Positions 54,391 to 62,135 of a DNA stretch of 64,000 bases are shown here, piece by piece. Positions within the stretch are counted from its first letter, which is position 1, and each line of letters starts with the position of its first letter. The stretch comes from Brevibacterium sp. XM4083 (GTDB lineage Bacteria > Actinomycetota > Actinomycetes > Actinomycetales > Brevibacteriaceae), in NCBI RefSeq assembly GCF_006489205.2, contig NZ_VFYR02000005.1, forward strand, positions 288,782-352,781. The letters run 5' to 3'. The position numbers and the translations under genes were made by a program. Below the pieces are notes generated by a model. It did not search any database, had not been told where the DNA came from, and saw nothing but the letters and a program-made list of their open reading frames with translations.

Positions 54391-54891
54391 ATGGCGACCA
54401 CAGCACTCGAAGGCAACCCCGTCCACACCTCCGGAGACCTCCCGGCCATCGGCACGCAGGCCCCGGCCTACACTCTCGTCGGCAACGACCTCGGCGAGGT
54501 CAACTCCTCGGAGTTCGCCGACTCCCGGGTCGTGCTCAACATCTTCCCGAGCGTCGACACCGGAGTGTGCGCCGCCTCGGTGCGCCGGTTCAACGAACTC
54601 GCCGCGAGTCTCGAGAACACGACCGTCGTGTGCGTGTCGAACGACCTGCCGTTCGCGCAGGCCCGCTTCTGCGGTGCGGAGAGCATCGACGATGTCGTCA
54701 CCGCCTCGGCGTTCCGCAGCGCCTTCGGCAAGGAGTACGGCGTGACGATGGTCGACGGCCCGCTGGCCGGACTGCTCGCCCGCGCCGTCGTCGTCCTCGA
54801 TGACACGGGAACGGTGATCTACACGCAGCTCGTCGACGAGATCACCACCGAACCCGATTACGATGCGGCGATGGCGTCCCTCGGCGCCTGA
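54391..54891 (+). CDS. tpx: Thiol peroxidase (Tpx)
   Basis: The 166-residue peroxiredoxin reduces hydrogen and lipid peroxides. The peroxidatic Cys is in [16 protein letters not shown] and the resolving Cys in [11 protein letters not shown], both at Tpx positions. The N-terminal [20 protein letters not shown] is typical. A purine-rich CAAGGAGCGA ribosome-binding site precedes ATG 54391. It is monocistronic; the PIG-L gene faces it only 3 bp away. Confidence 0.96.
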   Translation: MATTALEGNPVHTSGDLPAIGTQAPAYTLVGNDLGEVNSSEFADSRVVLNIFPSVDTGVCAASVRRFNELAASLENTTVVCVSNDLPFAQARFCGAESIDDVVTASAFRSAFGKEYGVTMVDGPLAGLLARAVVVLDDTGTVIYTQLVDEITTEPDYDAAMASLGA

Positions 54892-54894
54892 TCC

Positions 54895-55614
54895 TCACAT
54901 CTCGTACACGCGCACAGGCAGGGCGTATTCGACGCCCGCCTGTGCGCCGGTGTTCGCGCAGATGTCGGTGATCATGTCCTTCGGCTCGGGATGATCCCCG
55001 AGCGCTTCGAGGTAGACCGTGTGCGCTTCGAGCGATTCCACGCCCTTGGCGACATCCTCGGCGCTCAGTTCGATCGCATCCGTCGGTGAATCGGGGCCGG
55101 TGACGAGCAGCCGACTCGCCTTCCACGCCTCCAGACCGGAATCGGCGAGGTCGGTGAACAGCCACGGATTGTCCGCGTCCCGGATCGCGTCGACCGTCGC
55201 GATGCCGGCCGCCCGATGATCGACGTGGTTGAGGCCCCACGCCGTCTCGAGATTCCAGTTCGTCACCATGACGGCGTCCGGCCTGAACTCGCGCAGCTTC
55301 TTCGCGATCGCGCGCCGCAGCTCCTGGTTGACTTCGAGCATGCCGTCGGGGAACTCGAGGATCTCGAGGTCGTCGACGCCGACGACGGCGCATGCGTGAG
55401 CCTGCTCCTCTGCCCGCAGCGGCGCCACCTGATCCGGCGGCATCGTGCGGATGCCGGCTTCGCCGCGGGTGAGGAGGAGATAAGCGACGGTCTTCCCCTG
55501 ACCCGTCCACTTCGCCACTGCCGCTGAGGCGCCGTACTCCATGTCATCGGGGTGGGCGACGATGCAGAGGACGCGGTCGATGTCGGAGTCGTCGAGGAGG
55601 AGGAGATCAGCCAT
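54895..55614 (-). CDS. PIG-L family deacetylase
   Basis: The 239-residue protein has the zinc-site motif IVAHPDDMEYGA at residues ~18-29 and NHVDHRAAG in the middle, the PIG-L/LmbE/MshB signature for deacetylating N-acetylglucosamine-containing compounds. EAGIRTMPPDQVAPLRAEEQ also matches. Substrates in actinobacteria include mycothiol precursors and S-conjugates (Mca); which applies here is not clear. The length fits the simpler members. It is convergent with tpx. Confidence 0.9.
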   Translation of the reverse strand: MADLLLLDDSDIDRVLCIVAHPDDMEYGASAAVAKWTGQGKTVAYLLLTRGEAGIRTMPPDQVAPLRAEEQAHACAVVGVDDLEILEFPDGMLEVNQELRRAIAKKLREFRPDAVMVTNWNLETAWGLNHVDHRAAGIATVDAIRDADNPWLFTDLADSGLEAWKASRLLVTGPDSPTDAIELSAEDVAKGVESLEAHTVYLEALGDHPEPKDMITDICANTGAQAGVEYALPVRVYEM

Positions 55615-55706
55615 GTCTCAAGGCTATGCCCCGGCCGGGATTCGCACCAGGGTCCGGGCATGCGGTGTGCCGTACGATGTTGATGACTGCGACGGAAGGC
55701 GTGACG

Positions 55707-56386
55707 ATGACCCCTCGGCGGCTGCTCGGCGGCATGCTGGTTGCCTGTCTGCTCACCACTGGGTGCTCTGCCCTGAGAGTGAGCACGTCCGAGCAGGATT
55801 CCGGACCGGTGGCTGTCGGCGTGGGTGACGGCTCGCCGGAGACGGCGAACTCCGACGCGATCCCGGAGGGGTGGCAGGAGGTCGAGGCCGCTCTCGGAGA
55901 CGAGTGCCCGATCTCGGAGACGAGTGCCCGATCTCCGTCGAATTCGCCGTCGACCCCCGATGGACCGACGCCGGCGGCGTGAGCGGCTATCAGGTGTACG
56001 CGAACGGCGAGGAGCGCCTCGTCAGTGTCAACTGCTACGCCTGGGGCGGCGATGACCCGGAGTCGGTCACCGACGATGCGATGAATGTCATCCTCACCGA
56101 CCCGGGATCCCGCGTCGTCACCGAGAAGGCCGGCGAGATCCCGGGCGGAGTCTACTGGACCGTGCAGGGCGAGTTGGGCGCCTCGTCGGTGCGTTCGATA
56201 GGCGGCATGGAGTCGGTGTTCTACGGTGCGGTGGCGGGGCTCCGGGACGAGGGCCGGCTCTACCGGGTCAGTGTAGAGATGGCAGCGAAGAAGGACGACG
56301 CCGAGGCGGCTGCCGTCTACGCGCTGATGCTGCCGACCGTGCGCTTCGCGGGCGAACCGGTCACCCCGCCGCCGGGGCTGAAATGA
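55707..56386 (+). pseudogene. Lipoprotein gene broken by a 20-bp tandem duplication
   Basis: The N-terminal part (MTPRRLLGGM, lipobox ending TTGC, then SALRVSTSEQDSGPVAVGVG) reads in one frame up to GDECPIS. The C-terminal part (VEFAVDPRWTDAGGVSGYQV ... VTPPPGLK) continues in another frame to 56386. A perfect 20-bp tandem repeat at 55892-55935 causes the shift. Deleting one copy joins the halves into a protein that matches the intact paralogue at 56511 along its length. The unshifted first frame ends at 55982. Function is unknown. Confidence 0.88.
55892..55935 (+). repeat. Perfect 20-bp tandem duplication
   Basis: TCTCGGAGACGAGTGCCCGA at 55892-55911 is repeated exactly at 55912-55931, and the repeat continues four bases further. 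A 20-nt unit shifts the reading frame. Identical copies imply a recent event. Confidence 0.95.
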
Positions 56387-56510
56387 CCGGTGACGTCTTC
56401 TGCATCGGCCTCTGAGGAGGAGCTGCCGACCCTGCCCGGCGGCGTCCGAGGCGACGCTGCAGACCGCGCCCGCCGGTAGGATGGTGGTGACTCTGACGGA
56501 AGGCCAGCCG

Positions 56511-57182
56511 ATGACCCTGCGATCCCTGACCACAGGCTTTCTGGCGCTGACCGTGGTGCTCAGCGGCTGCTCGGCGATGCGAGTGAGCACGAACGAGGGC
56601 GATTCCGCGCCCGTGAAGGTGGGCGTCGGCGATGGGTCGACCTCGACGCCGACCGCGGAGTCCGGTGTCGGGACGATTCCGCCGGGGATGACCGAGCAGA
56701 CCATCGACGTGGGACAGTCGTGTCCGGTGCCCATCGCGATCGCGATGGACGATGAGTGGAGTGACTCGACCGGATACGACGGGTACCGCCTGTTCGAGCG
56801 CGGGTCCGGCGCGCTCATGACGGTCAACTGCTACGAGGACGACGACATCACCCCGGCCGACTCCGTGAGGTCCGCGCAGGATGCGACGTTCGCCTCGGCG
56901 GGGTCGCAGTTGTCGACGGAGAAGACCGGCCAGGTGACCGGGGGAGAGTACTGGACGTTCACCGGCACCCTCGGCCCCGACGACATGCGGTCGATCGAGT
57001 CGACGGAGTCAGTGATCTACGGGGTGGCGGCCGGTGTGCAGGTGGAGGGCCGACAGTTCAAGGTGACGCTGGAGATGGTGGTCAAGAGCGGGGATCAGGC
57101 CACCGCTGCCGTCTTCGCGACGATGCTGCCGACGGTGCGGCTTGCCGATGAGAGTCTCACTCCGCCGCCGGGGCTGAACTGA
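56511..57182 (+). CDS. Lipoprotein, intact paralogue
   Basis: The 223-residue protein has a lipoprotein signal (MTLRSLTTGF to VVLSGC, Cys near 22), then SAMRVSTNEGDSAPVKVGVG shared with the broken gene upstream, a Thr/Ser/Glu linker, and a globular domain with a pair of Cys (QSCPVPIAIA and VNCYEDDD). It ends TPPPGLN like its neighbour. No known family is recognised. The start is ATG 56511 with GGAAGG upstream. Its last 26 nt overlap the end of the convergent oxidoreductase gene. Confidence 0.75.
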   Translation: MTLRSLTTGFLALTVVLSGCSAMRVSTNEGDSAPVKVGVGDGSTSTPTAESGVGTIPPGMTEQTIDVGQSCPVPIAIAMDDEWSDSTGYDGYRLFERGSGALMTVNCYEDDDITPADSVRSAQDATFASAGSQLSTEKTGQVTGGEYWTFTGTLGPDDMRSIESTESVIYGVAAGVQVEGRQFKVTLEMVVKSGDQATAAVFATMLPTVRLADESLTPPPGLN

Positions 57183-58605
57183 CAGTTGCTCCGGCCCTGC
57201 GCTGAGCCTGCGGTACGGCGTCGAGCGCGACAGCGGGGACGGACTCATCGTCGGTGGGCGGGCTGGCGGTCGCCGCGTCGCTGGTCGGGCCGGCGGTCGC
57301 CGCGTCTCTGTTTGTCGCCTCGCTACTGTTTGTCGCCTTGTTACTGTCGGCCGCCTCGGTGCCGGGTGCTTGAGTGGTGAGGTTCTCGTGACCGGTCGTC
57401 TCAGCGGTGTCAGTGGTCTCGAGGCGTTTGAGGAGCTCGCGGGCGGCGATGCGACCGGCGCGGGTCGCGCCGATCGTCGAGCTCGCGGACCCGTAGCCGA
57501 CGAGGAAGATGCGGTGATCGTCCCTGACGGCCACCTCGGTGTCCATGGCGATGCCGCCTTCGCGGGTGCGCAGGTGGAGGGGTGCGAGGTGGTTGAGGGC
57601 GGCACGGAATCCGGTGTTCCAGAAGATGACGTCGACCTCCTCGATGCGCTCCTCGGGGAACGGCTGCCATGACTGGGGGAGGGCGAGACGGTCGCTGTGG
57701 GAGGGGCCGAGGCCTTCGGAGGTCACCGCCTCCTCGGCGGGTCGGGCCGGGAAATGCACGCCGTGGGGAAGGATCTCGTCGAACATGCCGCGGGAGACGA
57801 GGACTCCGGATTCGACGCCGTCGAGGAATTCGCGGCGCAGCGGCAGCCCGGTGGTGCGGACGACGCTGGCCGGTGGGAGTCCGGCGAGGGTGCGGGAGCG
57901 CACCGCGCGTTCGACCTCGAGTCCCCAGTTGCCGTCGAATTCGCGGGCGGTGAAGTTCGGTGGACGGCGGGTGGCCCACAGGGTGTCGGTGACGGTGGCG
58001 AGTTCGAGGAGGAACTGGGTGGCGGAGATGCCGCCGCCGACGACGAGCGTGCGCAGGCCGCGGAAGTCCTCGACCTCGCGGAACTGGGCGGTGTGGAGCT
58101 GTTTGCCCTCGAATTCGGCGATCCCTGGAACGTAGGGGACGTAGGGGTGGGTCCACGTGCCCGTCGCGTCGATGAGGTAGTCGCTCGTGAGGTGCAGGCG
58201 TTCGCCGTCGAGCATGACGGTGAGCTTGAGCGGTCCGGCACCGGTGTCGTCCGAGGTCACGTGCGCAACCTCGGCGGGACGGACGACGCAGAGTTCGAGT
58301 TCCTTCTCGTAACGGGAGTAGTAGTCGGTGACGATCTCGGATGCGGGCACGGACGGGTCTGGCGCGCCGAGGGGGAAGCCGGGGAGATCGGCGATGTGAT
58401 TCGTCGAACCGAGCGTCAGGGATTCCCAGCGCTGCCGCCAGGCACCGCCGGGGCCATCGCTGGCGTCGAGGACGATGAAGTCCCGACCAGGTTTCAAACC
58501 ATCGCGCCAGAGGTAGTGCGCGGCCGAGAGACCGGCCTGACCTGCGCCGATGATGACAACGCGCCAGTGTGAGTCGACGAGCAACTCGGTGAGTCGGCAA
58601 ACCAT
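57157..58605 (-). CDS. FAD-dependent flavin monooxygenase-like oxidoreductase
   Basis: The 482-residue protein has an FAD-binding motif VVIIGAGQAGLSAAHYL at residues ~16-32 and GPGGAWRQRWESL following. The NADPH-binding motif LVVGGGISATQFLLEL lies near 190, as in FMO/CzcO-type enzymes. A late VGYGSASSTIGATRAGR closes the FAD domain. The last ~85 residues are an Ala/Thr/Ser-rich disordered tail with repeats (ATNSSEATNRDAAT), unusual for the family. It probably oxidises a nucleophilic heteroatom or a ketone; the substrate is unknown. Confidence 0.87.
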   Translation of the reverse strand: MVCRLTELLVDSHWRVVIIGAGQAGLSAAHYLWRDGLKPGRDFIVLDASDGPGGAWRQRWESLTLGSTNHIADLPGFPLGAPDPSVPASEIVTDYYSRYEKELELCVVRPAEVAHVTSDDTGAGPLKLTVMLDGERLHLTSDYLIDATGTWTHPYVPYVPGIAEFEGKQLHTAQFREVEDFRGLRTLVVGGGISATQFLLELATVTDTLWATRRPPNFTAREFDGNWGLEVERAVRSRTLAGLPPASVVRTTGLPLRREFLDGVESGVLVSRGMFDEILPHGVHFPARPAEEAVTSEGLGPSHSDRLALPQSWQPFPEERIEEVDVIFWNTGFRAALNHLAPLHLRTREGGIAMDTEVAVRDDHRIFLVGYGSASSTIGATRAGRIAARELLKRLETTDTAETTGHENLTTQAPGTEAADSNKATNSSEATNRDAATAGPTSDAATASPPTDDESVPAVALDAVPQAQRRAGATVSSAPAAE

Positions 58606-58673
58606 GGCGATAGTCTCTCAGGGAGCCTTGAGGTTTTCCTGTGTGAATTGGCGACGATTCGACAGGTGCGGAC

Positions 58674-58788
58674 GGACGTCGCTGGTACGGGTGGGCGGAC
58701 GTTGCTGGAACGGACGGACGGATGTTTCTGGAACGGATTGATTGACGTTGAAGGCACGCGCGAACGGATGTTGAGTCAGCAGGTGTCG
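58674..58788. repeat. Degenerate 23-bp tandem repeats in the spacer upstream of FAD oxidoreductase
   Basis: Units begin at 58674, 58697, 58720, 58743 and 58766, each like GGACGTTGCTGGAACGGAC plus four bases, with increasing divergence. The surrounding gap (58606-58924, about 320 bp) has no gene I can support. The period is not a multiple of three, which argues against coding. It lies upstream of the minus-strand oxidoreductase and downstream of the PKD-like gene. Confidence 0.8.
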
Positions 58789-58924
58789 TGGGAGGGTCAG
58801 GGACGAGTCCACTTCAACCGTTCTGCGGTTTCAGATCTGGGCGTTCTGTGGGTGGCGGGTGCGCGGTTGAGCACGAACTGATTGCCGATGCAGGTCATTT
58901 GCAGTCAGTTCAGTTTCAGCCGGG

Positions 58925-59800
58925 TCAGTTGCAGTCGGGACCATTCGGATTCGCGTTGCAGTCCTCGTCGACGAGATAGCGGTGGAACCGGTAGACGTCG
59001 ATGGTCAGCTCGTTGCTGGCGACATAGGCGTAGCCGTCGATGGGGATCCAGGGTCCGCCGTCGACGGAGAATTCGCCGGTGAACGTCGTTGTCATCTCGA
59101 CGGTTGTCGGTCCGACTTCTTGGAAGTCGTGGCCGATCTCCGGCTTGTCGCCGGGCTGCGGTTTCGAGCCTTTGGTTGTAGTCGTCGCGCCGGTGCCGTC
59201 GCCGAAGTTCCAGTTGTACTTCTCCGGAGTCACCTTCACCTGCACGGCGTAGGTGAGGAGGGTCATGTCGATGTAGCTGACGTCGGCGTTCGTCCAGAAG
59301 GCGGCGGGTTTGCCGATGACCGCCCAGTCCTTCGGCCAGGCGTGAATCGTCGGCGCGGGGATGTCGAATGTCTGGAACTGGGATTCGGGAATCTCCGTCG
59401 GCGGTGCTGGTCGCGCGGGACCTCCTCCGCCCCCGCCGCCACCGCCTCCGGGCAGGTCAGCGCAGATGTAGCCGAGCTCTTCGTAGACGCAGTCCGGCCG
59501 CCCGTCTCCGTCTCCATCGCCGGACCCGCCTCCACCGGATCCACCTCCACCGCCGGAGCCGCCGCCACCGGAGCCGCCGCCCCCGCCGGAACCGCCGCCT
59601 CCGCCACCGCCCGGTGGACGAGGGGCGGGCCCTCCACCACCCCCTCCGCCCGGAGTGTCTGCAACACAACTATTTATGTCCCGCATGTCGCATTTTGGGC
59701 CTTTTGCATTGGCCGACGAAAGAGGCCAAAGTATCAGCGCTACTGACACAAGTACTATCAGGGCATTTGTGAATGAGAGCGACCACCGGGACTTTAACAA
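58925..59800 (-). CDS. Exported glycine-rich protein with PKD-like domain
   Basis: I start this at TTG 59800, not GTG 59836. AAGGA sits 6 nt upstream, and the product then begins MLKSRWSLSFTNALIVLVSV, a clean signal peptide ending SSANA. The 291-residue protein has short Cys-containing segments (PKCDMRDINSC, RPDCVYEELGYICAD) separated by long Gly/Pro linkers (residues ~50-105 and ~118-130). A C-terminal beta-sandwich (~140-291) with YNWNFGDGTG is typical of PKD domains. It overlaps the upstream lipoprotein stop by 7 nt. The linkers suggest a surface-extended adhesin or wall protein. Confidence 0.8.
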   Translation of the reverse strand: MLKSRWSLSFTNALIVLVSVALILWPLSSANAKGPKCDMRDINSCVADTPGGGGGGGPAPRPPGGGGGGGSGGGGGSGGGGSGGGGGSGGGGSGDGDGDGRPDCVYEELGYICADLPGGGGGGGGGGPARPAPPTEIPESQFQTFDIPAPTIHAWPKDWAVIGKPAAFWTNADVSYIDMTLLTYAVQVKVTPEKYNWNFGDGTGATTTTKGSKPQPGDKPEIGHDFQEVGPTTVEMTTTFTGEFSVDGGPWIPIDGYAYVASNELTIDVYRFHRYLVDEDCNANPNGPDCN

Positions 59801-60435
59801 CGGCGTTCCTTCAGCGATTGAGAAGACACCTTCCACGCGCCATCCTCGCGCGTGATGACGTGTTCCATAGTTGCATCATCAGATTTCGGGGTAGTGGACT
59901 GGTCTTTTGGAGCTAGCGACCACTCGGTCAAGTCAAAACAGAACTGCACACTTACAGATTCGGGCGAGGTAGTGTCGCCAGGTGGTGAGTATGAAGCGAC
60001 ATTCACTTTGGTGGGCACAATGTTCCCCTGAAACACATATGACCCGTCTTCGATTACGTCGATGTCACCCTCGATCGATTCGAGTGCCTCGCCTCTCGCA
60101 TATTTAGAGAAGTCTTCCGCCGCGCCGAAGTCACCCGCGTATGCTTCATTGACCGAAGTCCAGAACCCTTCGAACGCCACCAGCGCCCCGTCGACCGCCT
60201 TCTTCTCGTCATCGGTGAGGTCGAGGTCGGTGGTGTACTCGGGGACAGCCGGCGTCGACTCGCCGGCCGAGGGCCCCGCCGCGGGAAGAGTCGATGTCGG
60301 CGCTGCGACCGGGGAGTTGTCCTCACATCCGGTGACGACCGCCCCGACGGCGGCTACAGCCGCAATTGCGGCAACCGTGCGGAGACGACGACGGATGGTG
60401 GTGCGACGAGCTGGTGTAGCGATTCCGGTTCTCAT
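59794..60435 (-). CDS. Lipoprotein, possible DUF6318-like
   Basis: The 213-residue protein starts at ATG 60435 (MRTGIATPAR) and has a lipoprotein signal ending AVVTGC near residue 37. A Pro/Ser/Ala linker follows, then a soluble domain with LTDDEKKAVDGALVAFEGFW, YAGDFGAAEDFSKYARG and a final VITREDGAWKVSSQSL strand. The NTF2-like pattern resembles lipoproteins annotated DUF6318, from memory and not certain. Its stop overlaps the start of the PKD-like gene, so the two are co-translated and may form a surface pair. Confidence 0.75.
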   Translation of the reverse strand: MRTGIATPARRTTIRRRLRTVAAIAAVAAVGAVVTGCEDNSPVAAPTSTLPAAGPSAGESTPAVPEYTTDLDLTDDEKKAVDGALVAFEGFWTSVNEAYAGDFGAAEDFSKYARGEALESIEGDIDVIEDGSYVFQGNIVPTKVNVASYSPPGDTTSPESVSVQFCFDLTEWSLAPKDQSTTPKSDDATMEHVITREDGAWKVSSQSLKERRC

Positions 60436-60680
60436 TCCACGCCTCTGTGGTCCGTGATGCTGACACTGCGGTTCGTGCCGATGGCACCTGAGATGGCCAG
60501 GCGCCAGGGTGTCCCACATTATGCGAGAACTCATGGATTGAGAACAGATGCAGTTGAATCTGTGGATAACCTGCTCACGAGTCGGCCGTTCACTCGGTGG
60601 CTCTGACAGGGGAGTAACCTAGTCGTCAGACCTACTCGCTGAGACAGCGAGACCCGTGTGAGATAGGTGCTGTACGCAAC

Positions 60681-61649
60681 ATGACTGACCTGGCGTGGAT
60701 TCCGACCGCAACGCCGTCCCTGAAAGCTTTTCTCGGCTTCGACCTGCAGCCGATACCCGTCATACCCGTCATCGCGGGTCTCGTCGCTCTCGCCTATGTC
60801 ATCGGATGGATTCGTCTCGCCGTCCAGAAGCGTCCGTGGCCGGCATGGCGAGGGATCCTCTTCCTCCTCGGCTGCCTGCTCCTCGCCGCGACCATGGGCC
60901 TCGCGATCGAGGGTTACGGCCAGGTCATGTTCTCAGTCTTCATGTTCCAGCAGATGACCCTCATGATGGCCGTGCCACCGCTGCTCCTCCTCGGCGCTCC
61001 CGGAACGCTCCTGCTTCGCTCGACACCGAGGAACCTGCCGGGCCGCATGGTGCTGAGGACGGCCATCTTCGGGCTGCGCTCGTGGCCGGGCAAGATCATC
61101 GTCCACCCGCTGTTCTCGATCCCGCTGTTCCTCGCTCTCTTCTACGGCCTCTATCTCTCCGACGCCGCGAGCTGGGTCTTCAACCAGGGCGTCGGAGTCC
61201 ACATCGCGCTCGAACTCGTCTTCCTCTTCACAGGAATCGTCTTCAATGCGACGCTCATCCCGGCTGACCCGCTTCCTGTGCCCGAATCGCACGTCGTCCG
61301 CATCTTCCACTCCTTCATGGAAGCCGGTCTGCACGCATTCTTCGGTGTCATCGTCATGATGGCGGCGCTGCCTCTGGTCGATCGGTTCGCCCAACTCCCG
61401 CCGAGGTGGGGCATCGACCCCATGGAAGATCAGAAGCTCGCCGGTGGGATCGCGTGGGCCTACGGCGAGGGTCCCGCCGTCATCATTCTCCTCATCATCC
61501 TCATCACCTGGTTCCGTCAGGAGTCGAAGAACAACAAGATCCGTGACCGCGAGGTCGCGATGCACGGCGACAAGGAGTTGGACGCCTACAACGACTACCT
61601 CCGCCAGCTCGCCGAGAGTGAGGGCCGCGGCTCGACTGCCGAACGCTGA
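60681..61649 (+). CDS. ctaG: Cytochrome c oxidase assembly protein (CtaG type)
   Basis: The 322-residue protein has about seven helices and the caa3-type CtaG motifs: GYGQVMFSVFMFQQMTLMM, PPLLLLGAPGTLLLR, HIALELVFLFTGIVFNATLI and HSFMEAGLHAFFGVIVMM. It helps deliver copper to cytochrome oxidase. ATG 60681 has no strong Shine-Dalgarno, and the upstream 245 bp hold no gene. The stop codon at 61647-61649 lies inside a 27-bp repeat that continues downstream. Confidence 0.92.
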   Translation: MTDLAWIPTATPSLKAFLGFDLQPIPVIPVIAGLVALAYVIGWIRLAVQKRPWPAWRGILFLLGCLLLAATMGLAIEGYGQVMFSVFMFQQMTLMMAVPPLLLLGAPGTLLLRSTPRNLPGRMVLRTAIFGLRSWPGKIIVHPLFSIPLFLALFYGLYLSDAASWVFNQGVGVHIALELVFLFTGIVFNATLIPADPLPVPESHVVRIFHSFMEAGLHAFFGVIVMMAALPLVDRFAQLPPRWGIDPMEDQKLAGGIAWAYGEGPAVIILLIILITWFRQESKNNKIRDREVAMHGDKELDAYNDYLRQLAESEGRGSTAER

Positions 61650-61716
61650 GTTCGCGGTTCGACTCCCGAGCGCTGAGCCCGGGGATAAACTTCCGAGCGC
61701 TGAGTCCGGGGCCCGA
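61636..61716 (+). repeat. 27-bp tandem repeat covering the ctaG stop codon
   Basis: CTNCCGANCGCTGAG begins at 61636, 61663 and 61690, exactly 27 bp apart. The first unit contains the last codons and stop of ctaG. The later units look like copies of that 3' end, now degenerating, and each keeps an in-phase TGA. Confidence 0.8.
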
Positions 61717-61743
61717 TCTTCGGCCGTTGTGCGATCACCGGTC

Positions 61744-61869
61744 GTTACTCGACCGGCGGCCATCGTTCGACCAGGCGTGATTGTTTGACCAGCGACGCTT
61801 GTTCGCCAAGTGTTTATCGTTCGACCAGAAGCCCTTGCTCGTCCAGTCATCATTGTCCGAACGGCCGTC
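61744..61869. repeat. 18-bp degenerate tandem repeat, seven units
   Basis: Units begin at 61744, 61762, 61780, 61798, 61816, 61834 and 61852, each resembling ATCGTTCGACCAG plus five variable bases. The 18-bp period is exact although the bases vary. In one frame it reads as hexapeptides like AIVRPG but is interrupted by a stop, so I treat it as non-coding. The whole gap 61650-62135 (about 490 bp) contains no supported gene, only these repeats and an AT-rich stretch near 62060-62090. Confidence 0.8.
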
Positions 61870-62089
61870 GTCGACGGCCGGCGCGTATCGCTGTCACTGG
61901 CTGGACAGGCGTCAGTCGTGGGGTCGTGTCTGTGCCGGACTGTAGCGTAGACCCACCCTGGAACACACACGACCCCCTGCTGACACCAAAGTCGGATCAC
62001 GCAACGGCACCGGGACAACACAGCTCGGCCTAGAAATCGAAGACGCTAGAACTCGCGCAAAATAGTCGAACAAAAAACAAACAAACATC

Positions 62090-62116
62090 TTGACACACAC
62101 CACAAAGGTGTATAAT
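62090..62116 (+). promoter_or_regulatory. Consensus sigma-70-type promoter
   Basis: TTGACA at 62090-62095 and TATAAT at 62111-62116 are both perfect consensus hexamers but 15 bp apart, 2 bp short of the optimum. The preceding 30 bp are AT-rich, like an UP element. A transcript would start near 62123, only 13 bp before ATG 62136, leaving no room for a Shine-Dalgarno. Confidence 0.75.
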
Positions 62117-62135
62117 AGGTCACACGACATGGACA

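Noticed and set aside
58674..58788. CRISPR array from regular repeats
   Set aside because: Units are contiguous with no unique spacers and diverge progressively; no cas genes are present.
58648..58881. 77-codon plus-strand frame in the spacer downstream of the oxidoreductase start
   Set aside because: It is made largely of the 23-bp repeats, whose period is not a multiple of three, and has no ribosome-binding site.
61744..61869. CRISPR-like or coding hexapeptide repeat
   Set aside because: Only about 13 conserved bases with 5 variable ones, too short for CRISPR, and the candidate frame contains a stop codon.
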